Notes under the pieces: generated by a model
The model's input: the letters and a program-made list of their open reading frames with translations, nothing else
Databases searched by the model: none
What the model was told of the DNA's origin: nothing
Source of the DNA: JAQCEJ01 sp040881995
Lineage (GTDB): Bacteria; Planctomycetota; Planctomycetia; Planctomycetales; Planctomycetaceae
DNA length: 41,497 nt
Direction: 5' to 3'
Assembly: GCA_040881995.1 (NCBI GenBank)
Contig: JBBECD010000043.1
Location: 1-41,497 of the forward strand
Shown: positions 33,385 to 41,471 of the stretch, one piece after another
Numbering within the stretch: position 1 is the stretch's first letter
How the letters are laid out: every line of letters begins with the position of its first letter
Position numbers and translations under genes: made by a program

Positions 33385-33750
33385 ATGGCTAAATGCGATC
33401 AAGGTTATCTCTGCGACGTCTGCGGCGACGAAGTTGATAACATCAAAGAGAGCGATCTGTATCTTCGCTATGTCATCGGCGAAATCGACGGGCAGGCGCT
33501 GCTCACGCAGCCCGAGCGGCATATCACTTGCAATCCAATGATGGCGCAGTTCATCGTCGATGAAAACTTTCCGCCGGTGAAAATGGAAGGGCCCTTCGCC
33601 AAGGAAAACTTTGAAGCCGAGGACATGCGACAGCGCGAAGAGTTAATCACAAGAGGTTGGCGCCGCTTGCAGGAGTTGCCGCAACCGGGCCTGGCGATCG
33701 GCTTATACCCGCTCCCCGAAGTCGTCGCCCGTCGCGAGCTCGAATCCTAA
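33385..33750 (+). CDS. Small CxxC protein, unknown
   Basis: A 121-residue soluble protein. The only clear feature is CDQGYLCDVCGDEV at residues 4-17, with Cys4, Cys10 and Cys13, which could bind zinc or be redox-active, and a later Cys49. Further on are GEIDGQALLTQPERHIT and FPPVKMEGPFAKENFEAEDM. GGAG lies eight bases before the ATG and three bases separate the start from the previous stop, so co-translation is expected. I do not recognise the family. Confidence 0.65.
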   Translation: MAKCDQGYLCDVCGDEVDNIKESDLYLRYVIGEIDGQALLTQPERHITCNPMMAQFIVDENFPPVKMEGPFAKENFEAEDMRQREELITRGWRRLQELPQPGLAIGLYPLPEVVARRELES

Positions 33751-33751
33751 G

Positions 33752-33790
33752 TTTAGCCGCGACGCGAAGGCTTTGCGCAGCGGAGCGCTT
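33752..33790 (+). repeat. Intergenic repeat family A, best-preserved long form
   Basis: TTTAGCCGCGACGCGAAGGC followed by TTTGCGCAGCGGAGCGCTT. It begins one base after the stop of the CxxC gene. Six copies in the window are at 1494, 15818, 17046, 30120, 33752 and 37089. Confidence 0.7.
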
Positions 33791-33803
33791 TCTGCGCGAT
33801 TGG

Positions 33804-33853
33804 CGAAGCGGAGCTTCGAAGACTGGCGTTCCCAAGCAGAGCTTGGGAACGAG
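33804..33853. repeat. Family F tandem hairpins
   Basis: CGAAGC-GGA-GCTTCG (33804-33818) is followed by CGTTCCCAAGC-AGA-GCTTGGGAACG (33827-33851), a perfect 11-bp stem with a 3-base loop. Both are between the CxxC gene and the glycosyltransferase, about 107-157 bp before the latter's ATG. No T-run follows. Confidence 0.7.
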
Positions 33854-33960
33854 GGCAAACGACTTCTTTTCTGGCCCTGGACCCTCGACCCTCTGGCTCT
33901 CGTCGGCCTATAATGTTCACCAGACGAAATACGTTCTTACTCAACCAACGGTGACGAAGC

Positions 33961-35238
33961 ATGCACGTAGCCATTTTGACGGCGGGGGGAGCCGGGATGT
34001 TCTGCGGCTCGTGCATGCATGACAACACCTGGGCGCGGGCGATGATCGACCAGGGGGTCGAAGTCTCGTTGCTCCCCGCGTACACGCCGGTGCGGCTCGA
34101 TGAGCCAAATCTCAGCCGGCCGCGCGTGTTTCTCGGGGGGATCAACATGTATCTCAGCGCCCGTTCGCGCATCTGGCGGGCGATGCCTCGGTTCATGACC
34201 CGGCTGCTCGATCAGCCCTGGCTGATCAACCTGAGCACCAAATGGGCCGTCAGCAACGACGCCCGCGAACTCGGCGAACTGACGCTGGCCATGCTCGCGG
34301 GCGCGGACGGCCCCGAGCGGCGCGCCGTCGATGAACTCGTTCACTTTTTGACCCGCGAACTGAGACCCGACGTCATCGTCTTCAGCAACGCGCTGATGGT
34401 CGGCGCATTGAAGACGCTGCGGCAAGATTTCCGCGGGAAAATCTTCTGCGTGCTGCAGGGGGACGACATTTTTCTCGAAGACCTTGTCGAACCGTATCAT
34501 TCGCAGGCGATTGCGATGATGCGTGAGCGCGTGCAGGAGTTCGACGGCATCATCGTGCACAGCCGGTATTACCGCGGCTTTATGGCGGAGTACCTCGCGA
34601 TACCGGTTGAAAAGTTTCATGTGATTCCGCTGGGAATCGACATGAGCGGACACACCGGCACGCCGGGGCCGCGCGCGTCCGATCGATTCACCGTCGGCTA
34701 CTTCGCCCGCATCTGTCCCGAGAAGGGACTGCATTTGCTCATGGATGCGTTCGAGGTTCTGCACGCCCGGCAACCGCGGACGAAACTGCGCGTCGGCGGT
34801 TATCTCGGTCCGCGCGATCAGACCTATTTCGAGAAACTCTCGCCGCGCGCGAAGAGTTGGGGCGATGCGTTCGAGCACGTCGGCAGCCCCGCCACGCACG
34901 CCGGGAAAGTGGAGTTTCTGTCTTCGCTCGACGTGCTCTCCGTCCCGACGACGTACCGCGAACCGAAAGGATTGTACGTGCTCGAAGCCCTCGCCAACGG
35001 CACGCCGGTCGTGCAGCCGCGGCATGGCTCGTTTCCCGAGTTGATCGAACAAACCCACGGCGGCATATTGGTCGACCCGAATAACTCTCAGGCCCTTGCT
35101 AATGCGCTGGAGGAAATGTTGCTCAAGAACGACGAACGCTTGCATTTCGCGCGGGAGGGTTACGACCTCGTCCGCCAGCATTACGGCTTGGAGGAGATGG
35201 CCCGTCGCTCGATCGAGATTTTTGCATCAAACAGTTAG
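33961..35238 (+). CDS. GT4-type glycosyltransferase (GT-B fold)
   Basis: A 425-residue GT-B glycosyltransferase. The N-terminal half begins MHVAILTAGGAGMFCGSCMHD, with a glycine-rich acceptor loop, and continues through the helix PWLINLSTKWAVSNDARELGE. The C-terminal half carries TVGYFARICPEKGLHLLMDAF and the retaining E-x7-E motif EPKGLYVLE at 334-342, then HGSFPELI with a typical donor-binding His/Ser. Such enzymes transfer a sugar from a nucleotide donor to a glycan or lipid. The substrate cannot be deduced and no polysaccharide cluster surrounds it. It converges with a small membrane-protein gene after a 10-bp gap. Confidence 0.88.
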   Translation: MHVAILTAGGAGMFCGSCMHDNTWARAMIDQGVEVSLLPAYTPVRLDEPNLSRPRVFLGGINMYLSARSRIWRAMPRFMTRLLDQPWLINLSTKWAVSNDARELGELTLAMLAGADGPERRAVDELVHFLTRELRPDVIVFSNALMVGALKTLRQDFRGKIFCVLQGDDIFLEDLVEPYHSQAIAMMRERVQEFDGIIVHSRYYRGFMAEYLAIPVEKFHVIPLGIDMSGHTGTPGPRASDRFTVGYFARICPEKGLHLLMDAFEVLHARQPRTKLRVGGYLGPRDQTYFEKLSPRAKSWGDAFEHVGSPATHAGKVEFLSSLDVLSVPTTYREPKGLYVLEALANGTPVVQPRHGSFPELIEQTHGGILVDPNNSQALANALEEMLLKNDERLHFAREGYDLVRQHYGLEEMARRSIEIFASNS

Positions 35239-35248
35239 CCGCGCCACC

Positions 35249-35743
35249 CTACGATGACGCTGCATTTCTTGGCAGCAACATCAACAGCGCGAACGCGATC
35301 GCCACCCCGATCCAGAACGGCGGGCCGAAGACGACCGTGGCGTTGACGATCACGACGAAGAACAGCGCGTGCAGGGCGATGCGAACTGGGCGAAGTTTGA
35401 CGCGATGCCCCGTTGGATCGGCCCACCACCAGGCGACGTCCGCCAGCCACGCGAGCGTGAACACATAATTCACATAGACGCCGCCGCCCCAGCCCCAGCC
35501 CAGAAGTTCGCGCATCCGCTGGTCGGTGTGATTCCACGCGGCGGTGTGACTCCAGTCGTGGGCGAATTCGAAGGTGCACGCGACGTGGACGACGCACATC
35601 GCTCCGCCGAACGTCCAGCTCCATCGCCGGGCCGATTCGCCGATGCGAACAGGAAATCGCTCGCTCGCGATGCGAAACAGATACGCGAAGACGGTGAGTC
35701 TCGCCGTCCAGGCGATTAGAAATGCGCCCCACGCCGCTGCCAT
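35249..35743 (-). CDS. Polytopic membrane protein, unknown
   Basis: About 164 residues with four to five hydrophobic segments: AAAWGAFLIAWTARLTVFAYLF, WSWTFGGAMCVVHVACTFEF, VYVNYVFTLAWLADVAWWW and VRIALHALFFVVIVNATVVF, with a further one after it. Several conserved-looking His and Trp residues (HDWSHTAAWNHTD, AWWWADPTGHR) lie between helices. GAGGAG lies five bases before the ATG at 35743, so I reject the longer frame to 35863. Not recognised as a named family. It converges on the glycosyltransferase with ten bases between stops. Confidence 0.65.
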   Translation of the reverse strand: MAAAWGAFLIAWTARLTVFAYLFRIASERFPVRIGESARRWSWTFGGAMCVVHVACTFEFAHDWSHTAAWNHTDQRMRELLGWGWGGGVYVNYVFTLAWLADVAWWWADPTGHRVKLRPVRIALHALFFVVIVNATVVFGPPFWIGVAIAFALLMLLPRNAASS

Positions 35744-35868
35744 GTCGCTCCTCGATCGATTCGCTCGAATTCCCGCCCGCCGTGCGTTACAGTAACGGGC
35801 AAACGCGACTACCATAATAGATTCCACGGCTCGGTAACAGCCGTCCCTCACGAAGCAAGGCATTCCCC

Positions 35869-37077
35869 ATGACCATCGTGCATGATCTGACGCGGCAACT
35901 GCAACGGAAAAGCGATTCGAAAATCGTGCTGCTCGTGGCCGACGGGCTCGGCGGGTTGCCGCTTTCTCCGGGGGGAAAAACCGAACTCGAAACGGCGCAC
36001 ACGCCGCATCTCGACGGACTCGCGCAGCGCGGCACGCTGGGAGGGAGCATTCCGGTGCTGCCCGGCATCACCCCCGGCAGCGGTCCGGGACACCTCGGTT
36101 TATTCGGTTACGATCCGCTCGAATACCGCATCGGCCGCGGCGTGCTCGAAGCGCTCGGCATCGACTTCGAACTCGGCCCGAACGACGTCGCCATTCGCGG
36201 GAATTTTTGCACGATTGACAATCGAGGCAACATCACCGATCGCCGGGCCGGGCGCATCGCCAGCGACATCGGTGCGAAGCTCTGCGAGAAGCTCGACCAG
36301 ATTACCATCCCCAATGTCGAAGTCTTCGTTCGGCCGGTGAAGGAATACCGCGTGGTGATCGTGTTCCGTGCGCCGGGACTCGGCGGCGACGTGCACGACA
36401 CCGATCCGCAGAACACGGGCGTCCCGCCGCTCGAACCGAACGCCCGCAACGAACAGTCGCGCGATACCGCCAAGGTCTGTGCGGAGTTCTTGCGGCAAGC
36501 CCGCGAAGTTCTCAAGAACGACGCCCCGGCGAATTTTCTCACGCTCCGCGGCATCGATAAATTGCCGGATATCCCTCGCTTCGAAGACGTCTACGGCACT
36601 CGGGCGGCGGCGATCGCCGTCTACCCGATGTATCGCGGCCTCGCCCGGCTCGTGAGTATGAACGTCCTCGACGCCGGGCAGACGCTCTCCGATCAGATGG
36701 ATCGGCTCGAAAACGTCTGGAACGCTTACGACTTCTTCTTCATCCACTTCAAGTACACCGACTCGACCGGCGAAGACGGAAACTTCGACGCCAAAGTGAA
36801 GCGCATCGAAGAGCTCGACGCGGCGATTCCGCGGATCACGGCGCTTAAGCCCGACGTCATTGCCGTCACGGGCGACCACAGCACGCCGAGCAAAATGATG
36901 TCGCATAGCTGGCATCCGGTGCCGGTGTTGCTCGCGGCGGAGAACTGCCGTTACGACAACGCCGGCGGATTCGGCGAATCACAATGCCGGCAAGGGGGAC
37001 TCGGCCAGTTCGAAGCAAAATATCTGATGCTGCAACTTCTGGCCCACGCGGGCAGGCTCGAAAAATTCGGAGCGTAG
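35869..37077 (+). CDS. apgM: 2,3-bisphosphoglycerate-independent phosphoglycerate mutase, archaeal type
   Basis: A 402-residue alkaline-phosphatase-superfamily enzyme of the ApgM group, which interconverts 3- and 2-phosphoglycerate. Metal-binding and catalytic motifs are KIVLLVADGLGG at the start (Asp of the first metal site), PGSGPGHLGLFGYDP (catalytic Ser), GVLEALGIDF, and a C-terminal TGDHSTPSKMMSHSWHPVP with Asp-His and His ligands. The length and ELDAAIPRITALKPDVI segment fit ApgM rather than the larger GpmI. It is preceded by a divergent membrane-protein gene and followed by ggt after a family A repeat; no other glycolytic gene is nearby. Confidence 0.92.
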   Translation: MTIVHDLTRQLQRKSDSKIVLLVADGLGGLPLSPGGKTELETAHTPHLDGLAQRGTLGGSIPVLPGITPGSGPGHLGLFGYDPLEYRIGRGVLEALGIDFELGPNDVAIRGNFCTIDNRGNITDRRAGRIASDIGAKLCEKLDQITIPNVEVFVRPVKEYRVVIVFRAPGLGGDVHDTDPQNTGVPPLEPNARNEQSRDTAKVCAEFLRQAREVLKNDAPANFLTLRGIDKLPDIPRFEDVYGTRAAAIAVYPMYRGLARLVSMNVLDAGQTLSDQMDRLENVWNAYDFFFIHFKYTDSTGEDGNFDAKVKRIEELDAAIPRITALKPDVIAVTGDHSTPSKMMSHSWHPVPVLLAAENCRYDNAGGFGESQCRQGGLGQFEAKYLMLQLLAHAGRLEKFGA

Positions 37078-37088
37078 TTAGTTTTCCG

Positions 37089-37116
37089 TTTAGCCGCGAC
37101 GCAAAGCGGAGCGCTC
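37089..37116 (+). repeat. Intergenic repeat family A, short form
   Basis: TTTAGCCGCGACGCAAAGCG followed by GAGCGCTCG. It is nearly identical to the copy at 30120 and lies between apgM and ggt, with its right end near the ggt ribosome-binding site. Confidence 0.65.
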
Positions 37117-37137
37117 GCCCATTGGAGTTGATCTCAC

Positions 37138-38769
37138 ATGTCACAAACTCAACCCGTTTCAGAAACGTGGTCGCGAACGCGGCCCTGTGTCGGCGGTCGC
37201 GAAGGCGCCGTCGCGTGCGGTCATCCACTCGCCGCGCAGGCGGGGCTCGATATGCTCCGCAGCGGAGGCAATGCCGTCGACGCCGCAATCGCGATGGCGG
37301 TCGCCGTCGGCGTCGTCGAACCTTACATGAGCGGCGTCGGCGGGAACGGATTGATGTTGATCCATCTCGCCGACGGCACGACGACTTCGCTGAATTTCAC
37401 CGGATACGCGCCGCAATCCACGCAACTCGAACTGCTCACGCCCGAGAACATTGACGTCGGACCGCGGGCCTCGATGGTCCCCGGAAACATCGCCGGCTGG
37501 TGCATGGCCCTGGAACAATACGGCACGAAATCTCGCCAAGACGTTTTCGCGCCGGCCGTTTCGCTCGCGGAAGATGGCTTCCCGCTGTTACCGTTCAACG
37601 TGCGGATGATCGAAAGCAATCTTGCGCGGCTGAATCCCGCGGGGTCGGAAGTTTTCAACCGTCCGCCGATTCGCATCGGCGCGATGCTCAAGCAGACCGA
37701 CCTGGCCCGCACGCTGACCGATCTGGCTCAAGTCGGTTCGAATCTGTTCTACAAAGGCGGCCTCGGGAAGACGATCGCCGAATACATTCAGTCGCAGGAT
37801 GGTTTTCTCTCCGCGGCCGACTTAGCGGGTTTTCAGCCCGAATGGCAGCCGCCGGTAAGCGTGACGTTCCGCGATTGCGAAGTCGTCACCTGCGCGCCGA
37901 ACTGCGAGGGCTTTCAAATTCTGCAGACGCTCAAATTGCTCGAACCGTTCGAGCTGGCGAAACTCGGTCACAACTCGGCGGCCTACGTGCATCTGCTGAC
38001 GGAAGCCATGAAACTCGCCGTCGCCGACCGCATCGCGTGGAGCGGCGATCCGAGGTTGTTTCCGGTCCCGGTCGAGCAGTTGCTCGCCGATGATTACATC
38101 AATCGGCGTCGCCGGTTCATCGACGAAGACCGCGCGTCGTTCAGCGAAGGAGAGCGACCCGCGCGGTTGCGTCCCCCGCAATCGGTCCCCGCCGGGACGC
38201 CCGAAGGCATGACGACCCACATGGCCGCCGTCGATGCGCAAGGAAATTCCGCGTGCATCACGCAGTCGTTCGGCAACGGCTTCGGCAGCGGCGTGATGAT
38301 ACCGGGGACGGGGCTGCTGCTCAATAATTTTATCTGGTGGACCGAGATCGATCCCGAAGCGCCGCCGCGGCATCAGGCGCGCGGCGGGCAGCAGTGGTCG
38401 TGCTGCATGTCGCCGTTGCAAGTTTTCCGAGGCGGAAAATTCTGGTTCTCGATTTCGACGCCGGGGAGCTGGGGCATCTTGCAGACGACGGTGCAGATGC
38501 TGCTGAACGTAATCGAGTTCGGCATGGACCCGCAACTGGCGATCGACGCGCCGCGCTTCCGACTCTGGGAAGGGACGCGCATTCAAATGGAAAGCCGCTT
38601 CGACGCCGCCGCGCGCGCCGAACTCACGGCGCGCGGCCATCAGATCGAAGACGTCCCCGCGTTCTCGCATTATGTCGGCGGCGGGCAGGCGGTGATGATC
38701 GATCAACAATCCGGCGCCCGCCTCGCCGGTGCCGACCCTCGCCGTGACGGCTACGCGCTGGCGTACTAA
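37138..38769 (+). CDS. ggt: Gamma-glutamyltransferase
   Basis: A 543-residue Ntn-hydrolase that cleaves the gamma-glutamyl bond of glutathione and relatives. N-terminal marks are EGAVACGHPLAAQAGLDMLR and GGNAVDAAIAMAVAVGVVEPYMSGVGGNG. The precursor should self-cleave before the nucleophile Thr359 in GMTTHMAAVDAQGN, leaving a small subunit of about 185 residues with the FGNGFGSGVMIPGTGLLLNN loop. I see no signal peptide, unlike periplasmic Ggt enzymes of many bacteria, so export is uncertain. GGAG lies about ten bases before the ATG. Converges with the fusion gene at 38855 across the family C inverted repeat. Confidence 0.93.
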   Translation: MSQTQPVSETWSRTRPCVGGREGAVACGHPLAAQAGLDMLRSGGNAVDAAIAMAVAVGVVEPYMSGVGGNGLMLIHLADGTTTSLNFTGYAPQSTQLELLTPENIDVGPRASMVPGNIAGWCMALEQYGTKSRQDVFAPAVSLAEDGFPLLPFNVRMIESNLARLNPAGSEVFNRPPIRIGAMLKQTDLARTLTDLAQVGSNLFYKGGLGKTIAEYIQSQDGFLSAADLAGFQPEWQPPVSVTFRDCEVVTCAPNCEGFQILQTLKLLEPFELAKLGHNSAAYVHLLTEAMKLAVADRIAWSGDPRLFPVPVEQLLADDYINRRRRFIDEDRASFSEGERPARLRPPQSVPAGTPEGMTTHMAAVDAQGNSACITQSFGNGFGSGVMIPGTGLLLNNFIWWTEIDPEAPPRHQARGGQQWSCCMSPLQVFRGGKFWFSISTPGSWGILQTTVQMLLNVIEFGMDPQLAIDAPRFRLWEGTRIQMESRFDAAARAELTARGHQIEDVPAFSHYVGGGQAVMIDQQSGARLAGADPRRDGYALAY

Positions 38770-38774
38770 AGTCA

Positions 38775-38855
38775 AAGGATGAAGGGAGAGGGATGAGTCA
38801 GAAAAAGGCAAGTGGATCGGCTCGCCCTCTGACTCATCCCTCATCCTTTTCTTCC
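38775..38855. terminator. Family C inverted repeat, probable two-way terminator
   Basis: GGGATGAGTCAG (38790-38801) and CTGACTCATCCC (38829-38840) form a perfect 12-bp stem with a 27-base loop. Further partial pairing of GGATGA with TCATCC extends it. On the plus strand the right arm continues into TTTTCTTCC. It lies between the convergent ggt and the oxidoreductase-DUF1080 genes. Related single arms flank the window at 53-93 and 41472-41497. Confidence 0.6.
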
Positions 38856-40522
38856 TACTCGGCCAGCTCCAAAATCTTGACGTTCTTGAACCACACTTTG
38901 TGGCCGTGATCCTGAAAACCGAGGTATCCTTTGCGGGGGAAGTCTTTCAGGGCTTTCGTGAATTTGTACGCCGAACCGTCGGGACGGACGCCCGGTTCGA
39001 CCCATTCGTCGGCGTTGAGCGATGCGACCTGCACGCCGTTGACGGCGACGCTCATCAGCGGTCCCTTGCAGGTGATTTCCAGCGTGTCCCATTTGCCGGG
39101 GCCGTGCGTGGCGTTTTCGCGAATGGGGACGAGGTCGTACAGCGCGCCGAAGTCGTGCATGCCGGTGCCGGTGCCGCTCAAGACTTGAGCTTCGATGCCG
39201 GTCTGCACGGGATCGTTCGGATCGCCGATACGGAAGAAGACGCCGGAGTTGCAGTCGTCACCCATCAGCACGTCGCAGCGAAACACGAAATCGGAAAACT
39301 GATCTTCGTGAATCACGAGATAACCCCCCGATTGATAGGGGACGATCGAGTTCTGTTCGATCGGCGTCGCGACCTCTTTGCCGTTGTTGCATTTCCAGCC
39401 GTCGAGCGATTCGCCGTCGAACAGCAGCCGCCAGCCGTTCGCTTCTTCGTAGGTGGTGAGTTTATTGTCGGCGGGAGCATTTTCGGCGATCACGCTTTCC
39501 GCCTCGGCGTGGGCTTTTTCCATCACGCTGGCGAGCGTGACCGGTTTGCCCCCTTGACGTTTACTCTCATCGGCGGCTTCCATGAAGGCGTAAATTTCCA
39601 GCGATTCTTCTTCGCCGACCGGGGCGACGCCGGTGCGGAAGAACTTCACAATCTCGACGAGCAGTTCGCGGTAACCACCTTTGGAGCCGAACTCGGCTTC
39701 GCCTTCTGTTCCTTTGGCCGTGCCGCCGTAACCACCTTTGCCGGCTCGGTAGCCGCGGAAGATGCCGCTGCGGTCGTTTTCCCACACGCCGGCGACTTCA
39801 TCCATGTCCGCATTGCTGATGGTCCGAGTCGCGGAAACGCAGCCCGTTCCCATCGTGGCGAAGAGGAGTTCGACGCCGTGAATGCCGTACCAGAACAGGT
39901 CGGGGTGCGTCGGTTCGAGGCTGGCCGGGCTGAACGTCTCGGCGTGCTGCACCTTGCCGACTTTTCCGTCACGGACGTCCTGAACCCCCTCGTAATAGCG
40001 AAGCGACGACGACGTGAAGACCGGCACGTTGTACTTGCGGGCGAGTTCATAAATGGCGACGGCGTCGGTCAGACTGCCGGCGACCGGCTTGTCGATGAAG
40101 CAGGGTTTGCCCGCTTTGAGCACGGGAATCAGTTGTTCGAGGTGGGGCCGGCCGTCGTTCGTTTCGAGAAACACGACGTCGACTTTTTCAAGCAGCGCGG
40201 GAATCGAATCGACGATTTCGACGTTCATCTTGACGACCTGTTCGATGTATCCCGGCACGCGCAACGTACTCGATTCGATGTCGGGGCTTCCTTTCGGATA
40301 AGCCGCGACGATGCGGCAACCGGCCAGGTCTTCGGGAACGCCGGCCCCGTTGAGCAGACTGGTGAAGGCGATCGCATGCGAGGTGTCAAGCCCGATGATC
40401 CCCGCTTTCAGTTCTTTGCGCGGTTCGTCGGCGCGAGCGCCCGCGGAGGGAATCGCCCAAAAGCCCGCGGCGAGGGCGAATAAACCCAGAGTCAAAATCG
40501 CTGATCGGCGTTGAGTCTGCAT
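38855..40522 (-). CDS. Gfo/Idh/MocA-like oxidoreductase fused to DUF1080 (3-keto-disaccharide hydrolase)
   Basis: A 555-residue exported fusion. The signal peptide is MQTQRRSAILTLGLFALAAG followed by an Ala-rich cleavage region. Residues about 35-345 resemble the Gfo/Idh/MocA fold: KAGIIGLDTSHA at the usual dinucleotide loop, VDVVFLETNDGRPHLEQLIPVLKAGKPCFIDKP with the conserved Lys, and a beta domain with FYGIHGVELLF-type segments. Its dinucleotide loop lacks GxGxxG, so cofactor binding may be altered or lost. The C-terminal part (about 375-555) is DUF1080, from NGWRLLFDGESLDGWKCNNG to VWFKNVKILELAE. DUF1080 proteins cleave 3-ketoglycosides made by oxidoreductases. GGAGAA lies six bases before the ATG. 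Confidence 0.88.
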   Translation of the reverse strand: MQTQRRSAILTLGLFALAAGFWAIPSAGARADEPRKELKAGIIGLDTSHAIAFTSLLNGAGVPEDLAGCRIVAAYPKGSPDIESSTLRVPGYIEQVVKMNVEIVDSIPALLEKVDVVFLETNDGRPHLEQLIPVLKAGKPCFIDKPVAGSLTDAVAIYELARKYNVPVFTSSSLRYYEGVQDVRDGKVGKVQHAETFSPASLEPTHPDLFWYGIHGVELLFATMGTGCVSATRTISNADMDEVAGVWENDRSGIFRGYRAGKGGYGGTAKGTEGEAEFGSKGGYRELLVEIVKFFRTGVAPVGEEESLEIYAFMEAADESKRQGGKPVTLASVMEKAHAEAESVIAENAPADNKLTTYEEANGWRLLFDGESLDGWKCNNGKEVATPIEQNSIVPYQSGGYLVIHEDQFSDFVFRCDVLMGDDCNSGVFFRIGDPNDPVQTGIEAQVLSGTGTGMHDFGALYDLVPIRENATHGPGKWDTLEITCKGPLMSVAVNGVQVASLNADEWVEPGVRPDGSAYKFTKALKDFPRKGYLGFQDHGHKVWFKNVKILELAE

Positions 40523-40661
40523 AGAAGTTCTCCACTTAAGACGTCGAGAGGCGGTTACCAGCATGATTTGCGGGGACATTCCGCGTATCGCCACATCCTA
40601 ACCGAAGTCGATCAGCGAAACCAACCCAAGGGCAACTTGCGAGATCGAACGAGAATGCGCA

Positions 40662-40691
40662 TTGCCTCCACGGGCATATACCTTCTAAGAT
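40662..40691 (+). promoter_or_regulatory. Candidate promoter for the secreted protein at 40761
   Basis: TTGCCT (40662-40667), an 18-bp spacer and TAAGAT (40686-40691) match the consensus at four of six positions each. The leader would be about 63 nt. Weak evidence. Confidence 0.25.
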
Positions 40692-40760
40692 AAAGGAGTC
40701 GACGCATCACGACATCGGCGAAGATCACGACTTTGCTCCAGCCCACGAAAGGGGAATGAG

Positions 40761-41468
40761 ATGACGGGAAAGAAGCGAACGCTGTGCGGGGTCGGGCTGC
40801 TGCTGTTCGCCGTCTGCGGAATCATCGCCTGCTGGCAGCCATTGAGCCCGGCGTGGGGACAAACGAAGAACGGCAAGTCGAAGAGGGACGATAAGACATC
40901 CGAAAAATCGATCGACTCCCGCGCCGAAGAAGTGCAAGAGAGCTTCATTCGCGATTCGGTCAAACTCGCCCGCGATTACGAAGAGGCCGGACTGCTCGAG
41001 AAGTCGAAACAGGTTCTCGAGACGGTCGTCAAGCTCAAGGAGGATCTCCCCGGGTTGCGGGAAAAAATCAACAGCATCGACGAAGAACTGCTGAGCGCGA
41101 ACACAGTCGAGGCGGAAGTCGACGCATCAAAAGGCTGGGGAAGCCCCGTCGGCCAGGTCTACAAGAACCAGACGGTCCGCTTTCAAGCATCGGGAACGTA
41201 TCGCTTCGTCACCAATCTGAATCTCGATCCGACCGGCTTCTCGAAACGCGATCCGATTACCGATCTTGCTGAAGGAGTTCCCGTCGGAGCATTGATCGGC
41301 ATGGTCTTGGACAAGGACAAGAAGACCGAAATTTTTCTCGTCAGTTCGGCGACCGATTATGCTCCGAAGGTGGATGGATTGCTGTTCCTCAAAGTCAATC
41401 TTCCGGCAGGACACAAAAGCGCGGGAAAATTGAAAGTCAAGATCAGCGGGAACATTCAGACGCGGTGA
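40761..41468 (+). CDS. Exported protein with LecA-like C-terminal beta domain
   Basis: A 235-residue protein with a hydrophobic leader (TLCGVGLLLFAVCGIIAC; a lipobox-like IIAC places a possible lipidation Cys at about 24). Residues 50-112 form a charged, helical coiled region (SIDSRAEEVQESFIRDSVKL and further). From about 115 there is a beta-sandwich beginning EVDASKGWGSPVGQVYKNQTVRFQASGTYRF and ending VGALIGMVLDKDK..LLFLKVNLPAGHKSAGKLKVKISG, like PA-IL/LecA lectins. The usual Ca-binding NDNSG segment reads HKSAG, so the sugar-binding site may be lost. AGGGGA lies upstream of the ATG. Complete at the window end. Confidence 0.72.
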   Translation: MTGKKRTLCGVGLLLFAVCGIIACWQPLSPAWGQTKNGKSKRDDKTSEKSIDSRAEEVQESFIRDSVKLARDYEEAGLLEKSKQVLETVVKLKEDLPGLREKINSIDEELLSANTVEAEVDASKGWGSPVGQVYKNQTVRFQASGTYRFVTNLNLDPTGFSKRDPITDLAEGVPVGALIGMVLDKDKKTEIFLVSSATDYAPKVDGLLFLKVNLPAGHKSAGKLKVKISGNIQTR

Positions 41469-41471
41469 ATC

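Noticed and set aside
33937..35181. 414-codon minus-strand open frame opposite the glycosyltransferase
   Set aside because: Shadow frame with no motifs; the plus-strand protein has E-x7-E and a GT-B layout.
38900..40483. 527-codon plus-strand open frame opposite the oxidoreductase-DUF1080 gene
   Set aside because: Shadow of a GC-rich gene: residue use is skewed to Phe, Val, Arg, His and Asp, no motifs, and the true gene has a signal peptide and ribosome-binding site.
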